Source of the DNA: Mycobacterium sp.
GTDB taxonomy: Bacteria; Actinomycetota; Actinomycetes; Mycobacteriales; Mycobacteriaceae
NCBI GenBank assembly: GCA_018401645.1
Contig: JAGYKK010000011.1
Location: 1 to 64,000 of the forward strand
Direction: 5' to 3'
DNA: 64,000 nucleotides
Shown here: one piece after another, positions 1 through 10,580 of the stretch
Layout of the letters: each line of letters opens with the position of its first letter
Numbering within the stretch: position 1 is the stretch's first letter
The notes under the pieces: generated by a model
What the model was told of the DNA's origin: nothing
Databases searched by the model: none
What the model saw: the letters and a program-made list of their open reading frames with translations, nothing else
Translations under genes and position numbers: made by a program

Positions 1-1
1 G

Positions 2-124
2 GGCGTTGCGGACGTGGGGGATGCCGGGACCATTCCGGCGTCGGGTCGGGTGGAGCAGCAGTTGGCCACCCTGGCGTTGCGGCTGGAGATGTCGGCCGTC
101 TACCTCCGCTTGGCCGGGGGCTAA
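2..124 (+). CDS. C-terminus of the Rv3256c/TobH-like sugar-isomerase-fold protein (partial)
   Basis: An open frame enters from the left edge and ends at TAA 122-124, giving the last 40 residues and finishing with MSAVYLRLAGG. In mycobacteria the gene directly upstream of manA is the Rv3256c family (SIS/phosphosugar-isomerase-like, 'TobH'), which ends in a similar helix. It lies 7 bp before the manA start on the same strand, so the two are probably co-transcribed. Only the tail is visible, so the family call rests on position and a short sequence match. Confidence 0.6.
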   Translation, partial: GVADVGDAGTIPASGRVEQQLATLALRLEMSAVYLRLAGG

Positions 125-131
125 CAGCACC

Positions 132-1355
132 GTGCAGTTGCTACGCGGAGCGATCCGAACCTATGCGTGGGGGTCTCGCAGCGCGATCGCCGAGTTCACC
201 GGCCGACCGACCCCGACCGCGCACCCGGAGGCGGAGTTGTGGTTGGGCGCCCACCCCGGTGATCCGGCGCACCTTCAGGATGCCCACGACGGGGAGACGT
301 CGCTCCCGGATGCCATCAGTGCCGATCCGCAGGCGCAGTTGGGCTCCGCGGTGCGAGAACGCTTCGGCGACGTGCTGCCCTTCCTGGTCAAGGTGCTCGC
401 CGCCGATGAGCCGCTGTCCTTGCAGGCGCATCCCAGCGCGGAACAGGCTCTCGAGGGTTATCAGCGCGAGGATCGCCGCGGCGTGCCACTGCAGTCCCCG
501 GTTCGCAACTATCGCGACTGGAGCCACAAGCCCGAACTACTGGTGGCGCTCTCGGATTTCGAGGCGTTGGCGGGCTTTCGGCCGGCGGCACGCTCAGTCG
601 ACCTGATGCGTGCGCTCGCGGTGCCCGCGCTGGATCCCTACATCGGACTGCTCGTCGATCAGGACGACGCACCCGGCTTGCGCGCACTGTTCACCACCTG
701 GATCACCGCACCGCAACCCCAACTCGACAACCTGATTCCGGCCGTCCTGGAGGGTGCTGTCGCCTACATCCGTTCCGGTGCAAAGGATTTCGCACCCGAG
801 GCCCGGGCCGTGCTGGAACTCGGCGAACGTTACCCCGGCGACGCGGGTGTGCTGGCCGCGCTGTTGCTCAACCGGATCAGCCTGAAGGCCGGCGAGGGGA
901 TTTTCCTGCCCGCAGGCAACCTGCACAGCTACCTACAGGGGATGGCGATGGAGGTGATGGCCAACTCCGACAACGTGCTTCGGGGCGGGCTGACGCCCAA
1001 GCACGTCGACGTTCCCGAACTGCTTCGGGTGTTGGACTTCACGCCGGTCGTCGATGCCCGGGTCGGCACCCGCCGCGACGGCATCGAGGTGGTCTACGAG
1101 ACCCCAACGGCGGAGTTCGCCGGATCGGAACTGATCCTGGACGGCGATCAACTCGGCCACGAGGTTGATGTCCCTTCGCGCCACGACGGTCCACAGATCC
1201 TGGTGTGCACCCAGGGATCGGTGGAGGTACGCGCCAAGTCCGGCGAGATCCGGATGCACCGGGGGGCCGCGGCGTGGGTGGCCGCCGACGACGGACCCGT
1301 CCGGTTGGAGGCCGCGCACCCCGCGCGAGTGTTCCGAACCACCGTCGGGCTCTGA
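132..1355 (+). CDS. manA: Mannose-6-phosphate isomerase, class I
   Basis: ManA interconverts fructose-6-P and mannose-6-P in the cytosol, feeding GDP-mannose for mannosylated envelope lipids and glycans. The 407-residue protein begins MQLLRGAIRTYAWGSR, the usual mycobacterial start. It carries the cupin zinc-site segments EAELWLGAHP and QAHPSAEQAL, and the late FLPAGNLHSYLQG motif of type I isomerases. I chose GTG 132 because it gives the family N-terminus; an in-frame extension back to position 6 runs through the upstream gene and is rejected. It follows the Rv3256c-like gene by 7 bp and precedes a TetR gene by 2 bp. Confidence 0.93.
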   Translation: MQLLRGAIRTYAWGSRSAIAEFTGRPTPTAHPEAELWLGAHPGDPAHLQDAHDGETSLPDAISADPQAQLGSAVRERFGDVLPFLVKVLAADEPLSLQAHPSAEQALEGYQREDRRGVPLQSPVRNYRDWSHKPELLVALSDFEALAGFRPAARSVDLMRALAVPALDPYIGLLVDQDDAPGLRALFTTWITAPQPQLDNLIPAVLEGAVAYIRSGAKDFAPEARAVLELGERYPGDAGVLAALLLNRISLKAGEGIFLPAGNLHSYLQGMAMEVMANSDNVLRGGLTPKHVDVPELLRVLDFTPVVDARVGTRRDGIEVVYETPTAEFAGSELILDGDQLGHEVDVPSRHDGPQILVCTQGSVEVRAKSGEIRMHRGAAAWVAADDGPVRLEAAHPARVFRTTVGL

Positions 1356-1357
1356 CG

Positions 1358-1990
1358 GTGCCCGGTGACTCGCCTCCGGCGCTGGGGATAAGGCCCGCTC
1401 AGGTGACCCGCGCGCGCCAACAGTTGCGTGACTCGGTGCTCGATGCGATGCGCGAGGAATTGCTCGGCAAGGACTGGCCGGCGATCACGCTCTCCGATGT
1501 CGCCCGCACCGCCGGTGTCAGCCGGCAGACCATCTACAACGAATTCGGTTCCCGCCTGGGTCTGGCCCAGGGGTACGCGCTGCGCCTAGCCGATCGACTG
1601 GTGGACGCGGTGGGCGGGGCGATCGACGGCAGCGGCGGCGACGTCTATTCGGCTTTCCTGACCGGCTTTCGGGCGTTCTTCACCGATTCGGCGGCCGACC
1701 CGCTGGTGGTCTCTCTGCTGTCTGGTTCTGCCAAACCCGACCTGCTGCAGATCATCACCACCGACAGCGGGCCGATCATCACCCACTGCAGCCGGCGACT
1801 TGCCGAGGCGTTCCTGGACAACTGGGTGCACGCCGACGCCGCGGCGGCCGGCGTGCTGGCCCGGGCGATCGTCCGGCTGGCCCTGAGTTACGTGTCGATG
1901 CCGCCGGAGGCCGACCACGACGTGGCGGCCGACCTGGCCCGGTTGATGACCCCGTTCGCCGAGCGACACGGGGCCGTTGAACCCGCCTGA
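1358..1990 (+). CDS. TetR-family regulator, AlkX/Rv3249c-like
   Basis: The 210-residue protein has an N-terminal helix-turn-helix (ITLSDVARTAGVSRQTIYNEF, residues about 40-60) and an all-helical ligand domain. It looks orthologous to Rv3249c (AlkX), which in M. tuberculosis sits at the end of alkB-rubA-rubB and controls that alkane hydroxylase operon. Here manA ends 2 bp upstream and ahcY follows 18 bp downstream, with no alkB or rubredoxin gene between. The start is GTG 1358. The regulator may now control genes elsewhere or itself; the orthology call is from memory of the family sequence. Confidence 0.8.
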   Translation: MPGDSPPALGIRPAQVTRARQQLRDSVLDAMREELLGKDWPAITLSDVARTAGVSRQTIYNEFGSRLGLAQGYALRLADRLVDAVGGAIDGSGGDVYSAFLTGFRAFFTDSAADPLVVSLLSGSAKPDLLQIITTDSGPIITHCSRRLAEAFLDNWVHADAAAAGVLARAIVRLALSYVSMPPEADHDVAADLARLMTPFAERHGAVEPA

Positions 1991-2008
1991 GGCGGCCGGG
2001 ATACCGTT

Positions 2009-3487
<1,479 letters not shown>

Positions 3488-3522
3488 GCGCGGGCGAGTA
3501 TTGAGTGCGGCGGGTACCGAGG

Positions 3523-4224
3523 ATGACCGAACTGCTGCACAGCGGACGCACTGACCTGGAGACCATCGTCTTCGAGCGCCGCAGTATTCGCGGGTACAAG
3601 AACCAGCCGGTGCCGCGCGAGGTACTCGAGGAGGTCCTGCGGATCGCCCAGCGTGCACCATCGTCGATGAACACCCAGCCGTGGCATTTTCACGTACTCA
3701 CCGGCGAACCGCTGGAGCGTATCCGCGAGGGCAACACCAAGAAGATGATGTCCGGGTCAACGGTGGATCGCGAGATCACGTTGAATCACGGGTATGAGGG
3801 CGCCCATCGTGAACGTCAGGTGGAGATCGCGGTCCAACTCTTCGAGGCCATGGGAATAGCGCGTGACGATAAGGTCCGCCGCCAGGATTGGGTGATGCGC
3901 GGCTTCCGCCAGTTCGACGCGCCGGTCTCCGTCGTCATCACCGTCGACCGGGAACTGGCCAACGACACCATCGCCCACTTCGATTGTGGCGCCGCGACGT
4001 ACGGATTGGTGCTTGCGGCATGGTCGAAAGGCCTCGGCACGGTGATCAACGGCCAGGGAATCATGCAGTCGTCGGTGGTGCGGGAGAATGCGAACATTCC
4101 GGCCGACCAGGTGATCATGACCTGTGTGGCGATGGGCTACCCCGATGAGGAATTCGTGGCCAACCATGTGCAGTCACGTCGCGCCACGGATGGCGCTGTT
4201 GCGTCATTTGTGGGATTCGCCTAG
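3523..4224 (+). CDS. Nitroreductase-family FMN-dependent oxidoreductase
   Basis: The 233-residue protein has the nitroreductase-fold start ERRSIRGYKNQPVP, the FMN-binding QRAPSSMNTQPWHFHV segment and a late GLGTVINGQ loop followed by CVAMGYPDE. Members are homodimeric FMN enzymes that reduce nitro groups, quinones or enoates with NAD(P)H; the substrate cannot be read from sequence. ATG 3523 is preferred although its GAGG lies almost against the start codon; GTG 3505 in frame is the alternative. It lies between ahcY and tmk, an interval with no such gene in M. tuberculosis, so it is an accessory insertion here. Confidence 0.85.
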   Translation: MTELLHSGRTDLETIVFERRSIRGYKNQPVPREVLEEVLRIAQRAPSSMNTQPWHFHVLTGEPLERIREGNTKKMMSGSTVDREITLNHGYEGAHRERQVEIAVQLFEAMGIARDDKVRRQDWVMRGFRQFDAPVSVVITVDRELANDTIAHFDCGAATYGLVLAAWSKGLGTVINGQGIMQSSVVRENANIPADQVIMTCVAMGYPDEEFVANHVQSRRATDGAVASFVGFA

Positions 4225-4239
4225 CGGCGAGGGTGTGCC

Positions 4240-4878
4240 GTGCTCATCGTGATCGAGGGACTCGACGGAGCGGGTAAACGCACGCTCACCCAGGGCCTGC
4301 GGGCGGCCTTCGAAGCCGCCGGTCAGTCGGTGGGCGCGCTGGCGTTCCCGCGCTACGGCGAGTCGATTACCGCCGATCTGGCCAGCGAGGCACTGCATGG
4401 GCGCCACGGTGATTTGTCCGGGTCCGTCCACGCGATGGCGGTGCTGTTCGCCCTGGATCGAGCGGCCGCACGGGGGCACCTCGGGGCGCTGTGCGATGAG
4501 CGCGACGTTGTCATCCTCGACCGTTACGCGGCCTCCAACGCCGCCTACAGCGCCGCCCGCCTGTATCAGGACGCCGACTCAGAGGTGGTCTCCTGGGTCT
4601 CCGACCTCGAGTACGGCCGGTTCGAGCTGCCCGAACCCGACCACCAGATCCTGCTCGACGTGCCGGTCACGCTGGCCGCCGAGCGCGCGCAGCGCCGGGC
4701 CGGGCTGGAAGCCGACCGGGCTCGCGACGTCTACGAACGCGACGCCGGCCTGCAGCAGCGGACCCAGGCGGTTTACCTCGGACTGGCCGCCGCAAGCTGG
4801 CATGGACCGTGGTCGGTGGTCGGCGCCGATGTCGATCCGGCCCGGCTGGCTGCAACGCTGCTGGATCGCAGAGGTTAG
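4240..4878 (+). CDS. tmk: Thymidylate kinase
   Basis: Tmk phosphorylates dTMP to dTDP with ATP. The 212-residue protein starts at GTG (MLIVIEGLDGAGKRTL) and contains the P-loop GLDGAGKRT near residue 7, the DRYAASNAAY (DR-Y) motif near residue 92, and the mycobacterial LFALDR element. M. tuberculosis Tmk is 214 residues. It begins 15 bp after the nitroreductase stop and lies 52 bp before mtrA, the conserved tmk-mtrA order. Confidence 0.95.
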   Translation: MLIVIEGLDGAGKRTLTQGLRAAFEAAGQSVGALAFPRYGESITADLASEALHGRHGDLSGSVHAMAVLFALDRAAARGHLGALCDERDVVILDRYAASNAAYSAARLYQDADSEVVSWVSDLEYGRFELPEPDHQILLDVPVTLAAERAQRRAGLEADRARDVYERDAGLQQRTQAVYLGLAAASWHGPWSVVGADVDPARLAATLLDRRG

Positions 4879-4930
4879 CGACGCAACGCTCCGGTGTGGT
4901 AACCGGGCATTATCGCGATTCGGTGACACG

Positions 4931-5617
4931 ATGATGCCCATGAGACAACGGATTTTGGTTGTTGACGACGACCCCTCGCTGGCAGAAATGCTCACCATCG
5001 TGTTGCGCAACGAGGGTTTCGAGACCGCGGTGATCGCCGACGGCTCCCAGGCCCTGACCGCGGTGCGCGAACTTCGGCCCGATCTGGTGCTGCTCGATCT
5101 GATGCTGCCCGGTATGAACGGCATCGACGTGTGCCGGGTGCTGCGCTCGGACTCCGGCGTGCCGATCGTCATGTTGACGGCCAAGACCGACACCGTCGAT
5201 GTGGTGCTGGGTCTGGAGTCCGGGGCCGATGACTACATCATGAAGCCGTTCAAGCCCAAGGAACTGGTGGCCCGGGTGCGAGCGCGGCTTCGGCGCAACG
5301 AGGACGAACCCGCCGAAATGCTGTCCATCGCCGACATCGACATTGATGTGCCCGCCCACAAGGTGACTCGCGAGAATGAGCAGGTCTCGCTCACCCCGTT
5401 GGAGTTCGACCTGCTGGTGGCGTTGGCGCGCAAACCGCGACAGGTGTTTACTCGAGAGGTGCTCCTCGAACAGGTCTGGGGTTACCGCCACCCCGCCGAC
5501 ACCCGACTTGTCAACGTCCATGTCCAGCGTCTGCGGGCAAAGGTTGAGAAGGACCCGGAGAACCCGCAGGTAGTCCTGACTGTCCGAGGAGTGGGGTACA
5601 AGGCCGGCCCGCCGTGA
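4931..5617 (+). CDS. mtrA: DNA-binding response regulator MtrA
   Basis: MtrA is the OmpR/PhoB-type regulator of the essential MtrAB system controlling cell-wall hydrolases, division and dnaA-linked functions. The 228 residues equal the M. tuberculosis length when started at ATG 4931. The receiver domain shows VDDDPSL, the phospho-acceptor region [11 protein letters not shown] and KPFKPKEL. The winged-helix domain shows [12 protein letters not shown] and ends [10 protein letters not shown]. Alternative in-frame ATGs exist at 4934 and 4940. The stop overlaps the mtrB start by 4 bp, implying translational coupling. Confidence 0.98.
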   Translation: MMPMRQRILVVDDDPSLAEMLTIVLRNEGFETAVIADGSQALTAVRELRPDLVLLDLMLPGMNGIDVCRVLRSDSGVPIVMLTAKTDTVDVVLGLESGADDYIMKPFKPKELVARVRARLRRNEDEPAEMLSIADIDIDVPAHKVTRENEQVSLTPLEFDLLVALARKPRQVFTREVLLEQVWGYRHPADTRLVNVHVQRLRAKVEKDPENPQVVLTVRGVGYKAGPP

Positions 5618-7233
5618 TCTTCAGCTCGAGGCGGCGTTCCGGCCCATTTCTTCGGGGCACGGGTGCGCTGAGTCGGGCACTGGCGATGATCTGGCGCCGC
5701 TCGCTGCAACTGCGGGTGGTGGTTCTCACCCTCGGCCTCTCGGCTGTGGTCATCCTTGCACTCGGCTTCGTGCTGACCAGCCAGATCACCAACCGGGTAC
5801 TCGATGTCAAGGTCCGCGCCGCCACCGAGGAGGTGGACCGGGCACGAACCACCGTCAGTGGAATCGTCAGCGGGGAAGAGGCCCGCTCCCTGGACAGCAG
5901 CCTGCAACTGGCCCGAACCACCCTGATATCCAAGACCGGACAGACCTCGGGTGCCGGCTTGGCGGGCACGTTCGACGCGGTGCTGATGGTTCCGGGCGAC
6001 GGGCCCCGCGAGGCGACGGCCGCCGGGCCGGTGGACCAGATTCCACGCTCGCTGCGCGATTTCGTCAAGGCCGGGCAGGTGAGTTACCAGTACGCCTCGG
6101 TGCGCACCGAGGGGTTTTCCGGGCCCGCCCTGCTGATCGGCACGCCCGCCCCGTCGCGCATCGCCAACCTGGAGCTTTATCTGATCTTCCCGCTCACCGC
6201 CGAGGAGAGCACCATCACGCTGGTGCGCGGAACGATTGCGACCGGGGCCTCGGTGCTGCTGCTTCTTCTGGCCGGCATCGCGCTGCTGGTATCCCGGCAG
6301 GTGGTGCTGCCGGTGCGGTCGGCGTCCCGGATCGCCGAGAGTTTCGCCGAAGGCCACCTCTCCGAGCGGATGCCGGTCCGCGGCGAGGATGACATGGCCC
6401 GCCTCGCGGTGTCGTTCAATGACATGGCCGAGAGCCTGCAGCGCCAAATCACCACCCTCGAGGAGTTCGGCAACCTACAGCGCCGCTTCACCTCTGATGT
6501 CAGCCATGAGTTGCGGACCCCGCTGACCACGGTGCGAATGGCCGCCGACCTGATTTATGACCACAGCGAGGATCTCGATCCGGCGCTGCGCCGCTCGACT
6601 GAATTGCTGGTCGGTGAGTTGGACCGGTTCGAAACCCTGCTGAATGACCTACTGGAGATCTCCCGCCACGACGCCGGCGTCGCCGAACTGTCGGTCGAGG
6701 CGGTCGACCTGCGCACGACGATCAATCGTGCACTGGGCAACGTCGGGCATCTGGCTGATGAGGCCGGTATCGAACTGCTTGTCGACATGGGCGACGAGGC
6801 TGTCATCGCCGAGGTCGACCCGCGCCGGGTAGAGCGCATTCTGCGCAACCTCATCGCCAATGCCATCGACCATGCCGAACACAAGCCGGTGCTGATCACC
6901 ATGGCCGCCGACTCCGACACCGTCGCGGTCACCGTCCGGGACCGGGGCGTCGGCCTGCGGCCGGGGGAGGAAAAATTGGTCTTCAGCCGGTTCTGGCGCT
7001 CGGATCCGTCCCGGGTACGCCGCTCCGGGGGGACTGGTCTGGGCCTGGCGATCAGCATCGAGGATGCCCGCCTTCATCAGGGCCGGCTCGAGGCCTGGGG
7101 TGAACCGGGCAAGGGGGCCTGCTTCCGGTTGACCCTTCCGCTGATCCGGGGGCACAAGGTCACTACCAGTCCGCTGCCCATGAAACCCGTTGCGGCCCAA
7201 CGTCAACGGGAAATCGTTGGGGAGCCCGCGTGA
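5614..7233 (+). CDS. mtrB: Sensor histidine kinase MtrB
   Basis: MtrB is the membrane histidine kinase that phosphorylates MtrA. The 539-residue protein starts at GTG 5614 inside the mtrA stop. It has a first membrane helix near residues 31-55, a long extracellular domain, a second helix near 205-228, a HAMP region ([20 protein letters not shown]), a HisKA box with [18 protein letters not shown], an N box [11 protein letters not shown] and G boxes DRGVGL and GGTGLGL. It is somewhat shorter than the M. tuberculosis protein, at the tail. Its stop overlaps lpqB by 4 bp. The frame is intact. Confidence 0.97.
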   Translation: MIFSSRRRSGPFLRGTGALSRALAMIWRRSLQLRVVVLTLGLSAVVILALGFVLTSQITNRVLDVKVRAATEEVDRARTTVSGIVSGEEARSLDSSLQLARTTLISKTGQTSGAGLAGTFDAVLMVPGDGPREATAAGPVDQIPRSLRDFVKAGQVSYQYASVRTEGFSGPALLIGTPAPSRIANLELYLIFPLTAEESTITLVRGTIATGASVLLLLLAGIALLVSRQVVLPVRSASRIAESFAEGHLSERMPVRGEDDMARLAVSFNDMAESLQRQITTLEEFGNLQRRFTSDVSHELRTPLTTVRMAADLIYDHSEDLDPALRRSTELLVGELDRFETLLNDLLEISRHDAGVAELSVEAVDLRTTINRALGNVGHLADEAGIELLVDMGDEAVIAEVDPRRVERILRNLIANAIDHAEHKPVLITMAADSDTVAVTVRDRGVGLRPGEEKLVFSRFWRSDPSRVRRSGGTGLGLAISIEDARLHQGRLEAWGEPGKGACFRLTLPLIRGHKVTTSPLPMKPVAAQRQREIVGEPA

Positions 7234-8972
7234 GGATTCGACTCTTGATCGCGGCGCTGGTCGGCGTGATCATCGTGGTCTCCGGATGCGCGGGTGTACC
7301 CAATTCCTCCGCGCCACAGGCGATCGGCACCGTCGAACTCCCGCCCCCCAAGCAGTTGCCGGAACCCAACGCCAGTATGACTCCCGAACAGACGCTTCGG
7401 GAGTTCCTGAAGGCCACCGCCGATCCAGCGGACCGCCGCGCGGCGGCGCGGCAGTTCCTCACCGAGTCGGCATCCAAGGAATGGGACGATGCCGGCAGCG
7501 CCCTGCTGATCGACAAGGTGGTTTTCGTCGAAACCAGTTCTCTGGACAAGGTTTCGGTGACCATGCAGGCCGACATCCTCGGCTCTTTGTCAGACATCGG
7601 GGTCTTCGAGACCGGTGAGGGTCAACTGCCCGACCCGGGACCCATCGAGTTGGTGCGGACCGCCAACGGTTGGCGGATCAATCGCCTACCCAACGGGGTA
7701 TTCCTGGATTGGCAGCAGTTTCAGTCGGCCTACAAGCGCAGCACGCTGTATTTCGTCGATCCCACCGGCAAGACCGTCGTGCCCGACCCGCGCTATCTGG
7801 CGGTGTCCGACCCGGACCAGCTGCCGACCGAACTCGTCGCCAAATTGATCGCCGGACCCCGGCCGGAGATGGCGAACGCGGTGCGCAACCTGTTGGGTCC
7901 GCCGGTGAAGCTTCGGGGCCCGGTCAGCCGTGCCGATGGCAGCAAGACCGGGGTGGGCCGCGGCTACGGTGGTGCGCGAGTCGATCTGGAGAATCTGACC
8001 ACCACCGACCCCGCCAGCCGGTTGTTGCACTTGCGGCGCAACTGGATCTGGACGTTCGCTCGCGCCGACATCAAGGGTCCCTACCTGATCGACGTCGATG
8101 GTGCCGCGCTCGACGATCGGTTCGTCGACGGGGGAAGGCCACCGATGTCGCCGCCACTGATCCCCGGCGCCGTCGACGGTGCAACGGCGGGTGTGCACGC
8201 TCTGATCGGCGGCTCGCTGGTGGCACTCGATGGGCAGGGATCGGCGAAAGTGCCGGGCTCCTTCGGGATGATGGTCGACCAGCGGGCGGCGGCCTTCTCC
8301 GGACCGGCCGCAATGGGCTGGTGGTCGCGACACCGGTGGAGGGGATCGCTGTGGATCGACCGCCGGTGGGCAGGCGGTGCGGGCGATCGACTCAAGATGC
8401 TGACGCGGCCGTCCTGGGCGCTCGACGACGTCGGTTGCCGTCGACGGCAACAGCGTGGTGCGGTGGTCCGGAGGAGGCTTCCGGCGAGCCGCCCGCATTC
8501 CGGTGGATTCGGCCGCGGTCACCTCCCGGTTCCCCGGGGCGATCGCCGATCTGCAACTCACCCGGGACGGCACCCGGGTGGCGATGGTGATCGAGGGCGA
8601 GGTGGTGCTGGCCGGTGTCACGAGCAGGCCCCGGGCGGGGAGTTCGCGCTGACCTATCCGCGGCGGATCGGCTTCGGTCTGGGCGACTCGGTGGTGGCGC
8701 TGTCCTGGCGCACCGGTGACGACATGGTGGTCACCCGCAACGACCCCGCCCACCCGGTGTCCTACGTCAATCTCGATGGGGTCAACTCCGACGGACCGAG
8801 CACCAACCTGGTCATGCCGGTGGCCGCGGTGGCGGCCGATCCCTCGGCGGTCTACGTCTCCGATGCCCGGGGCATCTTGCAACTGCTCAGCACCAGCGGC
8901 GCGGGAGCCCAGGAGTGGTCGGAGTTGCGGGGGTTCATGGTGGCGGGTGCCGTGCCGGTGCTGCCCGGCTGA
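7230..8972 (+). CDS. lpqB: Lipoprotein LpqB, MtrB accessory protein (frame broken several times)
   Basis: LpqB is an envelope lipoprotein that modulates MtrB. The N-terminus is a lipoprotein signal, [20 protein letters not shown], with the lipobox Cys at residue 20, followed by the GerMN-like domain and a C-terminal propeller. The overall frame runs to 8972, but between about 8130 and 8640 the family sequence hops between all three frames: for example [22 protein letters not shown] and [26 protein letters not shown] are each in other frames, and [16 protein letters not shown] returns to the first. At least six indels cancel to zero. I read this as sequence error in a real gene. Confidence 0.85.
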   Translation: MRIRLLIAALVGVIIVVSGCAGVPNSSAPQAIGTVELPPPKQLPEPNASMTPEQTLREFLKATADPADRRAAARQFLTESASKEWDDAGSALLIDKVVFVETSSLDKVSVTMQADILGSLSDIGVFETGEGQLPDPGPIELVRTANGWRINRLPNGVFLDWQQFQSAYKRSTLYFVDPTGKTVVPDPRYLAVSDPDQLPTELVAKLIAGPRPEMANAVRNLLGPPVKLRGPVSRADGSKTGVGRGYGGARVDLENLTTTDPASRLLHLRRNWIWTFARADIKGPYLIDVDGAALDDRFVDGGRPPMSPPLIPGAVDGATAGVHALIGGSLVALDGQGSAKVPGSFGMMVDQRAAAFSGPAAMGWWSRHRWRGSLWIDRRWAGGAGDRLKMLTRPSWALDDVGCRRRQQRGAVVRRRLPASRPHSGGFGRGHLPVPRGDRRSATHPGRHPGGDGDRGRGGAGRCHEQAPGGEFALTYPRRIGFGLGDSVVALSWRTGDDMVVTRNDPAHPVSYVNLDGVNSDGPSTNLVMPVAAVAADPSAVYVSDARGILQLLSTSGAGAQEWSELRGFMVAGAVPVLPG

Positions 8973-9009
8973 GACCGGTCCTGTCACCCCCCGCGGGCAG
9001 ACTGCCCTC

Positions 9010-9641
9010 ATGCTCGACCTGGTGCTTCCGCTGTCCTGCGGTGGCTGCGGCGCTCCGTCGACCCGCTGGTGCGCGGGCTGCGCTGCCGCGTTGGCGGTGC
9101 AAACCGACCAGCCCCACGTGATCACACCGCGGGCCGACCCCGGCGTGCCGGTCTTCACCCTGGGCCGCTACACGGGTGCCCGCCGCCAGGTGATCGTGGC
9201 GCTGAAGGAACATGGCCGTCGCGACCTCGTCGGTCCGCTGGCCCGGGCGCTGGCGCTGGGCATCCATCAACTCGGCAGCTGGGGTGTCGTGGGCTTTCCG
9301 CTGACCGTGGTTCCGGCCCCGACCCGGCGCGCGGCGGCACCGTGGCGCGGCGCGGGGACCCGGTCATCCGGATCGCCGCGGCGGCGACCTCGGCGCACCC
9401 CCGTATCGCCGTCGTCAACGCGGTGCGCACGGTGGGTCCGGTCCGTGACTCGGTGGGGTTGAACCCCGCCGCCAGGGAACGCAACATCGCCGGCCGGGTG
9501 CGACTCTTGGCGGCGCCGCGGGGCGATGTTTTGCTGGTGGACGACATCGTGACCACGGGAGCGACCGCGCGCGAGACCGTCAGCGTGCTGCTGGCCGGCG
9601 GAGTACAGGTGGTGGCCGTGCTGGCCCTGGCCCAGGCGTGA
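9010..9641 (+). CDS. ComF-family phosphoribosyltransferase-like protein, Rv3242c orthologue (frameshifted)
   Basis: ATG 9010 opens a ComF-type protein with an N-terminal zinc-finger cysteine set (CGGCGAPSTRWCAGC) and a C-terminal phosphoribosyl-binding loop (LLVDDIVTTGATARE). The first frame runs to about 9340 (PAPTRRAAA) and the match continues in a second frame from VARRGDPVIRIAAAAT to the TGA at 9639-9641. The span is 632 bp, not divisible by three, so one base is missing (or two are extra). ComF proteins are tied to DNA uptake or recombination; the mycobacterial role is unproven. It sits between lpqB and hpf as in M. tuberculosis. Confidence 0.82.
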
Positions 9642-9745
9642 GGCCCCGACAGGGCAACGACGCCCAGATAACGGTGGCGGCGCCGGACGTCTGCGACTAC
9701 CGTCGGTTCCACCACGCCGTCCCGTGAAGAAACGAGTTGCCGAAG

Positions 9746-10462
9746 ATGTCAACCCAATCCGTGAATTCACCCCAGTTCGCCACCGACGCCGCCAACCCCG
9801 ATTCCACCAGCACCGACGCCACGGTCACCGCACATGTCCAGGTAACCGGCCGCAACGTCGAGATTCCCGACCACTTCCGGGTTTACGTGGGACACAAACT
9901 CGCCCGCGCCGAGCGCATCGACCACTCGATCCATCGCTTCGACGTCGAACTCACCCATGAGAACAACCGTCGCCAGCGCAAGAACTGCCAGCATGTCGAG
10001 ATTACCGCGCATGCCGGACGTGGTCCGGTGGTCCGCGGGGAGGGGCGCGCGGAGACCTTCTACGGCGCCTTCGAGGCTGCCGCCCACAAGCTTGAGAGCC
10101 GACTGCGGCGCGGTAAAGACCGCCAGAAGGTGCATTACGGCGACAAGACCCCGGTCTCGGTGCATGAGGCGACCGCCGCGGCGGCGGACGCGGCCCCGCT
10201 GGATCTGAAGAACGCCTTCGACCCGGCCGGCTCAACCGCGGGAGCCAACGCCGCGATGGCGGCTCCGGTTGAGGACCATGAGCCCGGCCGGATCGTGCGG
10301 GTCAAGGAGCACCCGGCCCAACCGATGGCGATCGACGACGCACTCTATGAGATGGAACTGGTGGGCCACGACTTCTTCCTGTTCCACGACAGCGAGACCA
10401 ACCGCCCCACGGTCGTCTACCGACGGCATGCCTACGACTACGGATTGATCCGGCTGGCGTGA
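9746..10462 (+). CDS. hpf: Long-form ribosome hibernation promoting factor
   Basis: HPF binds the 30S decoding region and, in the long form, dimerises to make 100S particles or stabilise idle ribosomes. The 238-residue protein has an N-terminal S30AE/RaiA domain (residues about 28-125, with HFRVYVGHKLARAERID) and a C-terminal HPF dimerisation domain (GRIVRVKEHPAQPM to YRRHAYDYGLIRLA) joined by an acidic, alanine-rich linker. ATG 9746 is preferred over an upstream in-frame TTG at 9737. It corresponds to Rv3241c. Confidence 0.93.
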   Translation: MSTQSVNSPQFATDAANPDSTSTDATVTAHVQVTGRNVEIPDHFRVYVGHKLARAERIDHSIHRFDVELTHENNRRQRKNCQHVEITAHAGRGPVVRGEGRAETFYGAFEAAAHKLESRLRRGKDRQKVHYGDKTPVSVHEATAAAADAAPLDLKNAFDPAGSTAGANAAMAAPVEDHEPGRIVRVKEHPAQPMAIDDALYEMELVGHDFFLFHDSETNRPTVVYRRHAYDYGLIRLA

Positions 10463-10493
10463 AACGGCCTGCCCGGGTCCGGCTGGCCTGAAG

Positions 10494-10520
10494 TTGCCGT
10501 CACGGCGCGTGACCTAGGAT
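10494..10520 (+). promoter_or_regulatory. Possible housekeeping promoter for secA1
   Basis: TTGCCG (10494-10499) and TAGGAT (10515-10520) resemble -35 and -10 boxes, but the 15-bp spacer is short. The elements lie 60 bp before the secA1 start in the only gap between hpf and secA1. This is pattern inspection only. Confidence 0.3.
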
Positions 10521-10580
10521 GGATGTCGTTCAGGCCTCCCGAAACCAGGGACGGCTTCTCATCGTCTTCCAGGGGAAAAT

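Noticed and set aside
6..131. Extended manA start
   Set aside because: The extra residues overlap the upstream gene's C-terminus in another frame and are absent from the ManA family; GTG 132 gives the known start.
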